A stretch of DNA of 64,000 nucleotides, taken from contig NZ_BEWM01000001.1 in the NCBI RefSeq assembly GCF_002723935.1, positions 620,001 through 684,000 on the forward strand, in the 5' to 3' direction. The notes beneath the pieces were generated by a model, which ran no database searches, had not been told where the DNA came from, and was given only the letters and a program-made list of their open reading frames with translations. The translations under genes and the position numbers were made by a program. Each line of letters starts with the position of its first letter. Positions within the stretch are counted from its first letter, which is position 1. The stretch comes from Gluconobacter cerinus (lineage in GTDB: Bacteria > Pseudomonadota > Alphaproteobacteria > Acetobacterales > Acetobacteraceae). Of this stretch, positions 27,678 through 36,575 are shown in pieces.

Positions 27678-28500
27678 ACAACTTTTTTGTAAGCGTTTAT
27701 TCCAATAGGGCGGAGACCCAATTCTTCAAAATTAGTTATTCTCTCAGAGTGACCAATATAAATTTCACCCTTGACGTGAAGACGACTAGACAGCCTTCTC
27801 CACAAAAGATCAGTAGTTTTTTTATCGAAATAAATTGTGACATTCCTACAAAAAATTGCATGAAATTTCGCTTGAAAAGGCCATTCACCAATAATATTTA
27901 GTTTTTTAAATAAAACTAAATCCTTAATATTTCTTGAAAAATAGAATTCCTCCCCAGAAAAATCACAAAATTTATTAAATTTTTCTGAGAAATTTTTTGG
28001 AATATTATTTTTGAAATAGATTCCATCTTGAGCTCGCCTTATCATCTCCGGATCAATATCAGTACCTAGAATTTTTATTTTTTTATATGCGAATAATTTA
28101 CTGCTTCAGCTGCTGTCATTGCAGCAGAATAGGCTTCTTCTCCACTTGAACAGGCGGAAGACCAAATACGAATTCTCTCTTCTCTCATTATTTCCGCATG
28201 GAAATCACAGCATAATAATTTATGCAAATAATCAAAGTGATGTTTTTCTCTAAAAAATGACGTAACATTTGTTGTTAAAGCCGATATTATCTTGTCTTTT
28301 TCATATTCACCTTCCATAGATTCCATTAATTTAAAATAATCGTTTATATTTTCAGCATTAACCTCCCTGATTCTCCGAGAAATTACTGATTGAATAGTAT
28401 ATTTTTTACTTTGATCAAGATGAATTCCAGATATTTTTTTTGCAATTTTTGCGATAGTTAATAAATCTTTTTTACTTAGAAGTTTATGATTATTAATCAT
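27674..28500 (-). pseudogene. cheR: Chemotaxis protein methyltransferase CheR, split by a one-base frame break
   Basis: CheR methylates receptor glutamates using S-adenosylmethionine. The two halves lie in different frames. The first (28500-28075) carries the N-terminal helices, ALTTNVTSFFRE and the SAM-binding IWSSACSSGEEAYS, and stops at UAA after an A7 run (28084-28078). The second continues in the -1 frame with KILGTDIDPEMIRRAQDGIY and ends with FHAIFCRNVTIYFD and GHSERI. Both halves keep all family motifs, so the break is either recent, a sequencing error, or bridged by slippage on A_AAA_AAA. The gene overlaps cheW and cheB. Very AT-rich. Confidence 0.85.
28078..28084 (-). promoter_or_regulatory. 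Candidate slippery heptamer A_AAA_AAA inside cheR
   Basis: On the minus strand the reading frame is CAT ATA AAA AAA TAA, so seven A fall exactly in the X_XXY_YYZ register used for -1 frameshifting and are followed at once by the zero-frame stop. Slipping back one base, or adding one A by polymerase slippage, restores the cheR frame (ATA AAA ATT CTA). No strong downstream hairpin or upstream Shine-Dalgarno-like stimulator was obvious by eye. Confidence 0.45.
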
Positions 28501-28909
28501 TTATGCATTCTTTTATAAAAAACGACTCATTTATTTTAAATATAGTCCTCTCATCAAAAGAAATAATCCCCTCTAAAATAGAGCAATTTTCATTAAAATT
28601 TATTCGTCGCAAGTCCTCCTTATGGTAAGATAATATTTCCAAAACATCATCGACAGAAAAGGAAATTATTTTATTATCTCCCTCTAAAATTATAATAGCT
28701 TTTTTTAAAATATTTTCATTACAACTATTAATTTTTTTACCAAAATTTATCAGTGGTATAACTGACCCACGAATATTTATAATACCTTCCACGAACTCTG
28801 GAGAATTTGGAATAATGGTTGATTTTATCCAATTTCTTATTTCTTTCACATAAGATATATCTATAGAGTATTCTTGATTATTGGATAAAAAAACCAGACT
28901 TTTTGACAT
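28493..28909 (-). CDS. cheW: Chemotaxis coupling protein CheW
   Basis: CheW links receptors to CheA. The 138-residue product has the CheW fold: YSIDISYVKEIRN, the conserved FVEGIINIRGSVIPLINF block (canonical GxxNLRGxxxPVxDL), and SFSVDDVLEIL. The gene is among the most AT-rich in the window, with long A/T runs and many AUA and AAA codons, unlike the flanking genes. It starts about 28 bases after cheA and overlaps cheR by eight bases. Confidence 0.93.
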   Translation of the reverse strand: MSKSLVFLSNNQEYSIDISYVKEIRNWIKSTIIPNSPEFVEGIINIRGSVIPLINFGKKINSCNENILKKAIIILEGDNKIISFSVDDVLEILSYHKEDLRRINFNENCSILEGIISFDERTIFKINESFFIKECIND

Positions 28910-28937
28910 CCGTTAAATTCCAATTCCAGATAATTAG

Positions 28938-30947
28938 TTACAAAAAACTACCGATGCCAGAATCGACATCAATAATTAGCGCTACACTTCCATCGCCAAG
29001 AATAGTTGAAGACAAAAATCCGGATAGTTTTTTATAGTTTTTTTCTATTGATTTTATCACAAATTTTGATTGATCTATTAATTCATCCACAACTATAGCA
29101 TAGTTCGATTTTTTCTCATTTTGCAAAACCAAACATATTGATAGATATTTTTTCTCTTTAATATTTATAGGTATTAATTCATTTCTGTATAAATATTTTA
29201 ACTCATTTTCTGATATTTTTAATATTTTCTTTTCTTCCAATAAAAAGGCTTCAACAACATAATTTGTTGGAACAATAAATTTTTGATTTCCTGATTTAAA
29301 TATTAAACCATCAATAATAGAAAGAGTCATGGGCAAGGAAATAGAGAATTTAGTTCCTTTTCCTTCTTCAGAGAAAACCGAAATATTTCCACCTATCTCA
29401 GATATAGTCTTCTTTACTACGTCCATCCCCACACCGCGACCAGACAATTCCGAAACAACATCAAGAGTAGAAAAACCTGGGGAAAAAATTAAATTTTGAA
29501 TTTCTTCTTTTTCAAGATGAATTCCTGGCATGATAATTTTCTTAGAAATTGCCTTTTTATAAATTTTACTACAATTTAATCCGGATCCATCATCTTCTAC
29601 TTCAATGATAAACCGTCCAGAACGAATAAAAGCTCTTAAGTATAAATTTCCTTCATTGTTTTTTTTACTATTTTTTCTAATATTTGGTTTTTCTAGGCCG
29701 TGATCTATGGCATTTCGGATCAAGTGCATTAAGGGCTCAGAAAGTTTTTCCAAGATTGATCGGTCAATCTCTGCTTCCTCACCTTCGATATGAAACACCA
29801 CATGCTTTCCAGAAAGACGCGCTGCCTCTCTCACAATTCTGTTCATACGCTGAAAAACAGCTTTAATGGGATGCGCACGCATTGCCATTACATTTTCTTG
29901 CAACTCTTGGGTAAGCTGATTCAATTCAGAAACTGCGATATCAAGTGACGATCCGGGCAAAACATTACTTGATTGCATCTGAGTCCGTATAGCTCCCTGG
30001 TTAATGACCAGCTCGCTTACTAAATCTACGAGTTTATCTACTCTGCATGTATCAATACGAATTGTAGAATGCTCTTTATTTTCGTATTGAGAAACTCTAT
30101 TCACTAATGCAGGATCGACTAAACCATCATTTGAACTTTCATGCGTCGGAATGGGTAAAGGTTGTAATTCTAAATTATCTTTGGAGAAGGGAGATTCGAT
30201 AAACTTGCAGCCAAGGTCTCCCCCTGACCACTCAAATATCTCTTCAATATTCTCCCTGGCTTCAGGTGTCCTCAGAATTATTTTCCATTTGAGATAGCAT
30301 ACATCTGCTTCAAAATACGTCAGAGACGGAACTTCAGTAGCATCCAATTCAACCTCAATAATTCCTTTCTTCTGTAAAAATACAAGAAAATTTATTGCAT
30401 CGTCACCGTTCGAATAAAATGAATATTTCGGATTTATTTCAAAAAAGAACGTATTTTCTTTTTGATCTATGATATCTATTTTGACCGGCTGAAATTTAAA
30501 TTCATCTATCTCTTCCGGTACCATGGAATTCAATATCAAATTTTGATCTGGATCGATTCCATCATTCAAATAATGGTTGAGATCAGCGTAGGTTTCATTC
30601 GAATCAGATAATGAAGTACCAAATCGATAAAATGAAACAATATCAGACAAAAAATCAGTCGCTTTTAAAAAAATTTCGACTGAATTTTGATCAATATCAA
30701 GTAGACCTGATCGAAATTTTTCCAGTACCTCCTCAAATAAATGAGCAAGACGTACCAGATTTTCCATTCCGAACGCTGCAGCTCCACCTTTAATAGAGTG
30801 AACTGAACGAAATATCGTATTTATTTTCGACAGTTTATCCGGAGACGTCCCGATGCTTCCGAGTTCGTCTTCAAGTACAGATAAGTGTTCCTCGCATTCT
30901 TGAAAAAAAACCTGACGAATTTCTTCCAAGCCTTCTTGATCGTTCAT
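28938..30947 (-). CDS. cheA: Chemotaxis histidine kinase CheA
   Basis: CheA autophosphorylates in response to receptors and passes phosphate to CheY and CheB. The 669-residue protein has the HPt domain (His50 in FRSVHSIKGGAAAFG), a response-regulator-binding P2-like region (about 150-245), dimerisation helices (around VDLVSELVINQGAIRT), the ATPase domain (LMHLIRNAIDHGLEKP, VEDDGSGLN, GRGVGMDVV, GTKFSISLPMTLSI) and a C-terminal CheW-like domain. All key motifs are intact. Its central dimerisation/kinase part is less AT-rich than its ends. The start overlaps the first cheY by four bases. Confidence 0.96.
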   Translation of the reverse strand: MNDQEGLEEIRQVFFQECEEHLSVLEDELGSIGTSPDKLSKINTIFRSVHSIKGGAAAFGMENLVRLAHLFEEVLEKFRSGLLDIDQNSVEIFLKATDFLSDIVSFYRFGTSLSDSNETYADLNHYLNDGIDPDQNLILNSMVPEEIDEFKFQPVKIDIIDQKENTFFFEINPKYSFYSNGDDAINFLVFLQKKGIIEVELDATEVPSLTYFEADVCYLKWKIILRTPEARENIEEIFEWSGGDLGCKFIESPFSKDNLELQPLPIPTHESSNDGLVDPALVNRVSQYENKEHSTIRIDTCRVDKLVDLVSELVINQGAIRTQMQSSNVLPGSSLDIAVSELNQLTQELQENVMAMRAHPIKAVFQRMNRIVREAARLSGKHVVFHIEGEEAEIDRSILEKLSEPLMHLIRNAIDHGLEKPNIRKNSKKNNEGNLYLRAFIRSGRFIIEVEDDGSGLNCSKIYKKAISKKIIMPGIHLEKEEIQNLIFSPGFSTLDVVSELSGRGVGMDVVKKTISEIGGNISVFSEEGKGTKFSISLPMTLSIIDGLIFKSGNQKFIVPTNYVVEAFLLEEKKILKISENELKYLYRNELIPINIKEKKYLSICLVLQNEKKSNYAIVVDELIDQSKFVIKSIEKNYKKLSGFLSSTILGDGSVALIIDVDSGIGSFL

Positions 30948-31303
30948 GGTAACACTCGCTCAATAGTCTCAAGCAAGCGATCCGCAGTAAATGGCTTTAA
31001 CAGCCATCCCGTGGCCCCGGATTCACGTCCTTTGTTGCGAACCTCTGAATTTCCTTCGGTCGTCAAAAAAAGAATTGGCACGTATTGCGTCTTAGGTCCG
31101 GATCGCAGCTTTTTAACAAGCTCTAAGCCATCCATTCGTGGCATATTCAGATCCGTAATAATAATATTAGGATCAAATAATTTCAGCTTTTCTAGCGCGT
31201 CCAATCCATCCTCTGCAGGACAGACATTATATCCAGCTTTCTCCAATATATTTCGCAGAATATTTCGGATCGTTCTAGAATCATCAACAATCATTATATT
31301 CAT
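30944..31303 (-). CDS. cheY1: CheY-type response regulator (first of two)
   Basis: A 119-residue receiver domain with MIVDDSRTIR, phospho-acceptor Asp51 in IIITDLNMPRMDG, the Thr in FLTTEG and Lys in GWLLKPF. It lies between the STAS gene and cheA with four-base overlaps on both sides. By analogy with the S. meliloti operon it may serve as a phosphate sink for CheA; the sequence alone cannot show this. Confidence 0.92.
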   Translation of the reverse strand: MNIMIVDDSRTIRNILRNILEKAGYNVCPAEDGLDALEKLKLFDPNIIITDLNMPRMDGLELVKKLRSGPKTQYVPILFLTTEGNSEVRNKGRESGATGWLLKPFTADRLLETIERVLP

Positions 31304-31572
31304 TGATTATTTTCCTTCTCAAGTAGGAAGGTGCCTCCCAACAATTCGAGAGCTTTCTGAAATTCAGCGGACGGATTTTGAATAAAAAAACGGGCTTGGC
31401 GCCCATGAGCTGTTTTTTGAGCTGAGAGTAAAATTTCGAAACACCGCCCCCCCAGACGTTTGACAGCGCCACCATCCAAAACAATATCTGTCGCTTGGTC
31501 TCTAAGCTGCTGCAAAAAATGCTTTGCAAATGCAGTTCCCATATCTGCCGGGAGACAAAGCACTGTCATCAT
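31300..31572 (-). CDS. STAS-domain protein of the che operon (CheS-like position)
   Basis: A 90-residue STAS-like protein. [23 protein letters not shown] corresponds to the core strand-helix with a Gly/Arg-rich loop; the usual phosphorylatable Ser of anti-anti-sigma factors is not evident. It sits between the receptor and cheY1, the position of CheS in S. meliloti, which binds CheA and speeds loss of phosphate from CheY1. The equivalence is inferred from position and fold. It overlaps both neighbours by four bases. Confidence 0.8.
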   Translation of the reverse strand: MMTVLCLPADMGTAFAKHFLQQLRDQATDIVLDGGAVKRLGGRCFEILLSAQKTAHGRQARFFIQNPSAEFQKALELLGGTFLLEKENNQ

Positions 31573-33038
31573 CGAAACTCCTCCCAGCCGTCATCAGAGG
31601 TCTGAAAATCATTCGTTGAAAATAAAGAGGTCACGGGAACGATATTATGATCGACCTGCGCATGAACGGCTCCAAATACGTTCCGATCGCCGACATGAAA
31701 ATGATGAACAATCTGCACCAATTCTCGCGCTTCTTTGCTGAGGTTATGGCTTGCAGCCGTCGCTTGCTCGACCATCGCTGCATTTTGCTGGGTATTCTGA
31801 TCCATCTGGTTTACTGCTAGGCTAATTTCAGACAGATCGTTTGCTTGGCTTTGCGCAGCAGTCGCGATTTCTCCAATTAGCACGCTGATCTCACCGACAT
31901 TTTCAACGATGGTCTTCATGGCAACACCAGTTTCCTGAACAAGGACTGTGCCTTTGCTGACTTGCTGCGTGCTGGACGTAATAAGATTTTTGATATCTTT
32001 CGCAGCATTGGCCGATCTCTGAGCGAGAGCTCGCACCTCTGTGGCGACAACAGCAAACCCTCGTCCAGCATCTCCAGCCCGGGCTGCCTCTACGCCAGCG
32101 TTTAACGCCAGTAGGTTTGTTTGGAACGTAATATCATCGATAAGCCCCAGAATTTGCCCAATTTGTTTGGATGATTGCTGAATATCAAGCATTGCAGCCA
32201 TTGCTGCTGCCATGACATCTCGAGAACTCTCAGCGCGCTCACGCGTCTGGGTCACCACAATACTGGCGTGCATTGCCGCGTCTGCGGTTTTCTTGACCGT
32301 CTCCGTCACACTTCCAACGGACTGCGTCGTCTCTTCAAGTCGACTGACTTGCTGTTCCGTCCTATGGGCAAGGTCATCGGCGGCAGACGCAATTTCGGCA
32401 GATCCAGAAGAAATTGTTCCGACGCTATCATTCAGAGACATCAGGATTCTCTGAAGATCAGTCAGTGTCGCATTGAAATCTTGTCGAAGGCGCTCGTATT
32501 TTTCCGGGAAGACCTCCTCCAGTTTCTGGTCAAGGCGACCTGCTTTGAGGTTCTTTAACGCAGCCCCAAGTACGTCTATCATCTCATCGCGCGAGCCAGC
32601 TTCGGCCATCGCTTCACTTTGGGAACGATTAGCTTCTTCCTGAGCACTCTTTATGGAAGCCTGCGCTTCGACAGCACGCTTTTGACTTCTCTCCAGATCA
32701 GTTTGCAGACCTAGCAAACGTTCATGAACGCCAGCAAGATCAGGAAAAGGGTTACCAGAAGAGAAGACATCCTGAACTGCCAGTTGAGATAAGCCGTACG
32801 ACAGACGCTTGGCTGGAAGAAACACTTTCCAAAAGATCAGAATGTCGGAGAGAATTATGCCCAGAAAAACTAGAGCATCTGGCGCAAGGCAATTTAAAAT
32901 TCCGTAGCCAGACATTTCGCGTACGCGCCAGTACGCTGCTCCAAACAGCAGCATCATAGGAAACGCCAGAATTACGCACAGCAGCGGCAATGTGATGCCA
33001 CTGCTCTCAGGGCGTACAGGCTCGCGCGAAAAGAACAT
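31569..33038 (-). CDS. Methyl-accepting chemotaxis protein without a periplasmic sensor domain
   Basis: A 489-residue receptor that heads the che operon. Two hydrophobic segments near the N-terminus (about 15-35 and 48-70) are separated by only a dozen or so residues, so no periplasmic ligand-binding domain exists. A long coiled coil follows, and the conserved signalling hairpin is present ([35 protein letters not shown], quoted motif at about residues 300-335). The stimulus may be sensed within the membrane or cytoplasm, or through a partner. The stop overlaps the STAS gene by four bases. Confidence 0.93.
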   Translation of the reverse strand: MFFSREPVRPESSGITLPLLCVILAFPMMLLFGAAYWRVREMSGYGILNCLAPDALVFLGIILSDILIFWKVFLPAKRLSYGLSQLAVQDVFSSGNPFPDLAGVHERLLGLQTDLERSQKRAVEAQASIKSAQEEANRSQSEAMAEAGSRDEMIDVLGAALKNLKAGRLDQKLEEVFPEKYERLRQDFNATLTDLQRILMSLNDSVGTISSGSAEIASAADDLAHRTEQQVSRLEETTQSVGSVTETVKKTADAAMHASIVVTQTRERAESSRDVMAAAMAAMLDIQQSSKQIGQILGLIDDITFQTNLLALNAGVEAARAGDAGRGFAVVATEVRALAQRSANAAKDIKNLITSSTQQVSKGTVLVQETGVAMKTIVENVGEISVLIGEIATAAQSQANDLSEISLAVNQMDQNTQQNAAMVEQATAASHNLSKEARELVQIVHHFHVGDRNVFGAVHAQVDHNIVPVTSLFSTNDFQTSDDGWEEFR

Positions 33039-33159
33039 TCCAGATCACCCTGTCAAAACAGAACCTGCCCCAAGTCCGCACGGCGCGAGAGGCATGAAGG
33101 GCTGTTCTACAAGTGACTGATTTATACTCCGTTAACAGCGCTGACAGAGCATTCAGGGA

Positions 33160-34116
33160 CTACGGCTGCGAGGCTGTACTCTGGCCCGCGTCTGCAGCAG
33201 GAATATCTTTATCATGTTGAGCGTAAAGATAATCATCCCGAGAGATCCAAACCCGGTAATGCTTCAGGAAGTCACTACCCAGAAGAACATCGCTTTCTGA
33301 AAGATCATCAACAACATCCAGTCTGATGTTTCTGAAAACAATGTCCCCAATTTCCAGCGTAGAAAAGAAATGTCGGTAGATTTTTATAGGGTCTCGCGTG
33401 ACCCCATATCCAGGCATGACGGGATCATTATTCAGCATAGCCTGAGTGACCCCTGCCCTTCGTGCTGCACTCATTGTCACCAGAGTTGAGGAAGCACCTG
33501 TATCCAGGATCGCCTCGGCTGGTTTGCCATTAATCTTGATCTGGAGCCTCGTTTTCAATCCATCTGTCGAAGAGTGGGTAACGGGAATTTTGTGGACTGT
33601 TCCGTCCCACCCTGGTGTCGGAAACGAACAGTCTTCCGTGCGAACCAACTGGACAACATGATCAGGCACATCGACGATGGTATCGTAGTTTGCCAGAAAT
33701 TCCTGCCCGAACAGCCCAACGACAGGCAGACCATCAGCATGCCCCCCAAACTTCCCACCGGCAATGACCGCAAAATTCTTGGCGCTGGATGGCCCCATTT
33801 CCAGGCTCTTGATGCGAACAGCCTGAACGAGTTCGCTGCCGCCTACACCCGTCATGGTACCGACCGGCCCCATGACTTCCAGTCCAAACGGCGAGATATA
33901 GGCACTCCCGATTACAGAAGTCGTAGCCCCGGTATCGACTATAAGAGCCGCCGGATGCCCATTTATGCCGGCTCGGACAATCGGCGATCCAGAGTCATTG
34001 ATGATGGGCATGACGCCACTGATATACAGCTTGCAATTATGAGGCCCGGTAGGCGCGCAAGCCGATAGAACCCCTGAAAGGAGTCCAACGGCTCCCAATC
34101 GCTTCAACACCCGCAT
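33160..34116 (-). CDS. Lipoprotein with two retropepsin-like aspartic protease domains
   Basis: A 318-residue protein with a lipoprotein signal (lipobox LSAC near residues 17-20). Two retropepsin-like halves each carry a DTGA motif: LIVDTGATTSVIG (about residue 60) and AILDTGASSTLVT (about 205). Each is followed by a later hydrophobic-Gly block (PVVGLFGQEFL and DVLLGSDFL). Single-domain retropepsins dimerise to make one active site; here the tandem copies could form an internal pair, as in pepsins. Probably an envelope peptidase; the substrate is unknown. Transcribed alone upstream of tRNA-Asp. Confidence 0.87.
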   Translation of the reverse strand: MRVLKRLGAVGLLSGVLSACAPTGPHNCKLYISGVMPIINDSGSPIVRAGINGHPAALIVDTGATTSVIGSAYISPFGLEVMGPVGTMTGVGGSELVQAVRIKSLEMGPSSAKNFAVIAGGKFGGHADGLPVVGLFGQEFLANYDTIVDVPDHVVQLVRTEDCSFPTPGWDGTVHKIPVTHSSTDGLKTRLQIKINGKPAEAILDTGASSTLVTMSAARRAGVTQAMLNNDPVMPGYGVTRDPIKIYRHFFSTLEIGDIVFRNIRLDVVDDLSESDVLLGSDFLKHYRVWISRDDYLYAQHDKDIPAADAGQSTASQP

Positions 34117-34324
34117 TACCGCACGTACCCAATCAAACGTTTCAAACAGTTACACTGTCCGCAGGTCACGTTTTTCCTGCAAGTCATTTTTTTTGTTCGA
34201 AAAAAGCATTTTTTTAAAAAACGCTCTTGCCACCCCCAGAGCACGCTGCTAAATCACCGCCACCGACCGAGAGGAAGCCAACACGGCCCCGAACGGACGG
34301 TCCAAAGATCGCCTAAAGCGATTT
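34117..34324. other. Intergenic region before tRNA-Asp
   Basis: About 200 bases between the divergently read aspartic-protease gene and tRNA-Asp. It is rich in T and A runs near 34185-34225 and should hold both promoters. I see no gene, repeat or recognisable site in it. Confidence 0.5.
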
Positions 34325-34401
<77 letters not shown>

Positions 34402-34559
34402 CTCTCCTTAAAGAGTGGCCACTAAATTCCCCCCCCAAAAAATCTACAGTGAAAACGGGATTTTCCGTCTTTTAGTTTTTCAGTAATTAGCGTTACATTT
34501 GGCTACAAAGAGCCTTTAATTTCGTAAGAAATTCTTAACCTCCCAAGCAGAAACTCTAA

Positions 34560-34584
34560 GCATCCTCTCATCTTCTCAGGATGC
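34560..34584 (+). promoter_or_regulatory. Hairpin covering the ribosome site of the small Ser/Thr-rich gene
   Basis: The inverted repeat GCATCCT (34560-34566) / AGGATGC (34578-34584) ends four bases before the ATG at 34589. The only Shine-Dalgarno-like bases (AGGA) are inside the stem, so folding would hide them. A second palindrome, GTAAGAAATTCTTAAC, lies at 34524-34539. Confidence 0.4.
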
Positions 34585-34588
34585 ACTT

Positions 34589-34834
34589 ATGTCTTCCATT
34601 TCTGCTCTTGGTACCGCTTCCAATATGTCGGCGCTCTATGCCACAGCAACCGGCCAGAGCTCGAACGCGTCATCCTTTTCTTCTTCCGCCGAAGAGACAA
34701 CCACAACGACAAACGCTGATGGCACTGTCACCACCACAGTTACAGATTCGTCCGGCAATATTATTTCTGAAAGCACAACAAGCAGCACGTCTGGAGCCAC
34801 TGACAAAAGCAGGAGCCTGGATACGATGGCCTGA
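34589..34834 (+). CDS. Small Ser/Thr-rich protein of unknown function
   Basis: An 81-residue protein, very rich in Ser and Thr (for example SSFSSSAEETTTTTNADG and TVTTTVTDSSGN). No signal peptide, cysteine or membrane helix is visible. It begins MSSISALGTASNMSALYATA. Low complexity makes family assignment impossible. It has a structured upstream region and ends about 10 bases from the convergent exporter ATPase gene. It is likely to be real because the start and leader look organised, but this is not certain. Confidence 0.55.
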   Translation: MSSISALGTASNMSALYATATGQSSNASSFSSSAEETTTTTNADGTVTTTVTDSSGNIISESTTSSTSGATDKSRSLDTMA

Positions 34835-34844
34835 GCCGACTCAC

Positions 34845-35609
34845 TCAGGCTGTGAGGTAAACCTCCAGAACCTCATCCGGAGGTCCATCCATCCGGATTT
34901 TCCCATTTTCCAGCCAGATAACCCGCGTACACCATTTCCGCATAATATCTGGCTGATGGGTTGAAATCACCAAGATGTCCGCGTGCTGAACCATAGCTTC
35001 CAACCGTTCCCGTGCCTTGTTCATAAAGGCACCGTCACCGGCCAGGAACCATTCGTCCATGAGCAAGATCTGCGGCGTCATGGCTGTTGCCAAACCGAAA
35101 GCCAATCGAACCGTCATTCCTGAGCTATAGGCTTTGACGGGCATATCCATATAACTGCCCAGATCAGCAAATGCCTCGACATCCTGATCCAACTGCGCCG
35201 TCTGCTGCTTGGAAAGGCCACCGTGCAGCGCAAACAGGCGGATATTTTCGCGTCCTGTCAGCTCCACGTTCATGCCAAGGCTACTATCCAGCAATGTCCC
35301 GATTGAACCTTCCAGGCGAACACGCCCGTGTACTGGCTCGTAAATACCCGCGAGCGAACGAAGAAGCGTCGTTTTGCCGGCACCATTTCGGCCGATCAGA
35401 CCAAGCCGCTCACCCGGCGCGAGACTGAAGCTGATATCTTGTAAAACGCTAACAATAGTTCTCTCACGGCCATCCTGAACAAGATGTGCTGCCGGAGAAC
35501 CAGGACGAAGACTGGATAACCTGTCCCCTACATGCCGCTTCAATGAGCGACTTTGGCCATGATACAGTGGAAAATCGATCCGAAGCTGATCAACGACAAT
35601 ACTTGGCAT
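34845..35609 (-). CDS. Polysaccharide-type ABC exporter ATP-binding protein
   Basis: ATPase of an ABC-2 exporter for a capsule or O-antigen-type glycan (Wzt/KpsT group). It has Walker A GRNGAGKTT, the group-typical LLDSSLGMNVELTGREN segment, the signature YSSGMTVRLAF and Walker B ILLMDEWFLAGD. At 254 residues it lacks the C-terminal sugar-binding domain of long Wzt proteins. The ATG at 35609 lies four bases after the permease stop; the frame is open upstream but only as a shadow of the permease gene. No glycosyltransferase genes adjoin it. Confidence 0.9.
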   Translation of the reverse strand: MPSIVVDQLRIDFPLYHGQSRSLKRHVGDRLSSLRPGSPAAHLVQDGRERTIVSVLQDISFSLAPGERLGLIGRNGAGKTTLLRSLAGIYEPVHGRVRLEGSIGTLLDSSLGMNVELTGRENIRLFALHGGLSKQQTAQLDQDVEAFADLGSYMDMPVKAYSSGMTVRLAFGLATAMTPQILLMDEWFLAGDGAFMNKARERLEAMVQHADILVISTHQPDIMRKWCTRVIWLENGKIRMDGPPDEVLEVYLTA

Positions 35610-35613
35610 TACA

Positions 35614-36453
35614 TCAGATCCAGTATGGAATACGGGCACGCATACGACAGAACAATGCAGCAGCAGCAGCCCAAAGAAGGATGCCCTGTCCGATAGCGGC
35701 ATACCAAAGAACAGGTCTGACCTCGTACCCCATGAGTGGGCCACGCATGACTTCAATAATGGGGTAAAAGGGATCGAGCAGCAGATATTGGCGCCCGGCA
35801 TAGATCAGATCGGGCTTCCAGATCACAGGCGTGACGAAAAAGAAGATCTGCAGTAGTGACGCCATGATCGGTGCAATATCCCGAAAGCGTGCCCCCAGCA
35901 TACCAATCAGCAAAATGATCGAAAAACTGTCCAGAAGCCAGAGCGGGACGCTCAGAAGCAGGCTCCAGCTCTGCTTGGGCCAGATATGATAGATGCCAAA
36001 CACAACGGCAATCACGACCACGTTGTGAAGCAGCATCAGCACGTTACGGACAATCAGTCGAATGACCGGCAGCGTGGCGGGAATTCTTCTGGCATGGAAT
36101 AGCGACGTACTCTGAGTAAAAGCCGTTGCCGCATCATTAATGACGCCGCTGACATACCCCCACAATACAATCGAAAGCGACAGGAACGGCAGGTAATGCG
36201 GCAGATCCATATGGAAAAGATAGCCGTAGACCACCCCCATGGCTGCCGTCATGATTGCGGTCGAAAGTGTCAGCCAGAATGGCCCCAGCACTGACCCGCG
36301 ATATCGGAGCTTGATGTCCAGCCAGCCAAGCGCAACAGCCAGTGGCAGCAGCCGAAAGCCGGCCTTCAGGTCATCCAATGCGGCCCGGATACGGCCGAAT
36401 CCCTTCTGCGGAGCCAGATCGAGTATGGGAGTACGGGAGTTGCTGTCTTCCAT
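35614..36453 (-). CDS. Polysaccharide-type ABC exporter permease
   Basis: ABC-2 type membrane subunit, 279 residues with about six helices. The N-terminal block PLAVALGWLDIKLRYRGSVLGPFW is the hallmark of KpsM/Wzm permeases. ATG 36453 is chosen because GGAGAAG lies just before it; the frame continues to 36489. It pairs with the ATPase four bases downstream and should export a lipid-linked or capsular glycan. It is divergent from queE. Confidence 0.9.
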   Translation of the reverse strand: MEDSNSRTPILDLAPQKGFGRIRAALDDLKAGFRLLPLAVALGWLDIKLRYRGSVLGPFWLTLSTAIMTAAMGVVYGYLFHMDLPHYLPFLSLSIVLWGYVSGVINDAATAFTQSTSLFHARRIPATLPVIRLIVRNVLMLLHNVVVIAVVFGIYHIWPKQSWSLLLSVPLWLLDSFSIILLIGMLGARFRDIAPIMASLLQIFFFVTPVIWKPDLIYAGRQYLLLDPFYPIIEVMRGPLMGYEVRPVLWYAAIGQGILLWAAAAALFCRMRARIPYWI

Positions 36454-36575
36454 GGGCTTCTCCCTACCATGAAAGACGTTTCTGCCCACCCCTGCGGGCC
36501 GTCGAAACGACTGTCCGCAGATAAAAGAATGTTTTCCCTTGCATCTGGCCGCGTCCTCGCCGAAATGCTGCGGTC

